DNA of 14,758 nt from CAMBRF01 sp964404035 (lineage in GTDB: Bacteria; Verrucomicrobiota; Kiritimatiellia; CAIKKV01; CAITUY01). The notes under the pieces are model-generated. The model was given only the letters and a program-made list of their open reading frames with translations, was not told the DNA's origin and searched no databases. Positions 14,401-14,758 of this stretch are shown here, piece by piece; within the stretch, counting starts at the first letter, position 1, and each line of letters begins with the position of its first letter. The stretch covers positions 1-14,758 of the forward strand of contig CAYOIT010000116.1 in the NCBI GenBank assembly GCA_964404035.1. Direction: 5' to 3'. The position numbers and the translations under genes are program-made.

Positions 14401-14758
14401 CATGCACACTCTCCTTCAACGGCTTCGTCCGGGCGCGTGCCTGTCCCGCCCGAAAAGAGGTTTCCTATCCGCTCTGCTCGTACTCGTCCCCCTGACGGCC
14501 AGGCTCGCGTTTGCCACGGATCCCGATCAAGCGTCTTCGGACGATGCCAGGAGCCGCATCCTTCGACTCGGCCAGGCGATGATCTCTGCTGTGGATTCGC
14601 GGCTTGCAGGCAGGAATGCGGCCACCGACCTGGCGCTGTTCAGCAATACAACCGGCAACTGGGCTTCGGCCGTATTCGTTCCAAACACGTCCTTCTGGTG
14701 CCGGGACATCCGGGCCAAACTGACGGGCTTCCACATGTACGCGGGAGACTGGTCGCAG
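14401..14758 (+). CDS. Exported protein, N-terminal part (runs off right edge)
   Basis: From ATG 14401 the plus-strand frame is open for 119 codons to the window end. It starts with a long basic region (MHTLLQRLRPGACLSRPKRG), then a hydrophobic core FLSALLVLVPL, and a signal-peptidase-like LAFA^TDPD site at about residue 39. The mature part contains NTTGNWASAVFVPNTSFW and LTGFHMYAGDW. Tryptophan-rich segments of this kind precede trypsin-like or unknown domains in secreted proteins of this phylum, but no domain is visible here. No clear Shine-Dalgarno precedes the ATG, so the start is uncertain. It is divergent to the subtilase, with a 190-bp shared upstream region. Confidence 0.6.

Overview
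The window looks like a chromosomal piece of a high-GC bacterium of the Planctomycetes-Verrucomicrobia-Chlamydiae group, most likely Kiritimatiellota, Lentisphaerota or Verrucomicrobiota. The best clue is the last ~70 residues of the giant subtilase (…ACTNL…PLQTNTLTG…YFSDP…GRFYRIRAP), a C-terminal pattern I associate with secreted proteins of that group. Supporting clues are a single prepilin-like gene with a G^FTLVEIM N-terminus, CARDB-rich secreted proteins and a GH127-like/GH28-like sugar operon. The assignment comes from recognition, not from a search.

Left part (1-5300): a minus-strand carbohydrate operon of a GH28-like/SGNH fusion enzyme (4332 to 2107) and a GH127-like enzyme (2090 to 276). 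Both lack signal peptides, so they probably process imported, acetylated, pectin-like oligosaccharides in the cytoplasm. Both operon ends are broken. Upstream lies only the C-terminal stub of another SGNH hydrolase; downstream lies only the ribosome-binding site and first codons of a third gene. The segment is bracketed by two ~85% identical direct repeats (1-225 and 5053-5277), each carrying the start of the same small gene. Scraps of a type I restriction gene (hsdR) and three copies of a GAAGACCTGACCC motif lie at the seams.

Middle part (5300-9450): a soluble three-PAS histidine kinase of the HisKA_3 (NarX/DegS-like) type with no visible partner regulator; a ~460-bp intergenic region holding a 20-bp-phased direct repeat and a candidate structured RNA ending in a strong terminator; a toxin-first PIN/Phd toxin-antitoxin pair with a good promoter; a 26-bp inverted repeat around a 57-nt loop; and a prepilin-like gene with its own terminator.

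Right part (9450-14758): one very large secreted or membrane-anchored S8 subtilase with three CARDB repeats, a MAM-like domain and a phylum-typical C-terminus. Inside its catalytic domain, just before the catalytic serine, sits a beta-sandwich domain whose two halves appear in swapped (circularly permuted) order; this is the most unusual feature of the window. A divergent plus-strand gene for another exported protein starts at 14401 and runs off the end.

No phage genes, CRISPR array, complete insertion sequence, rRNA or intact tRNA was found.
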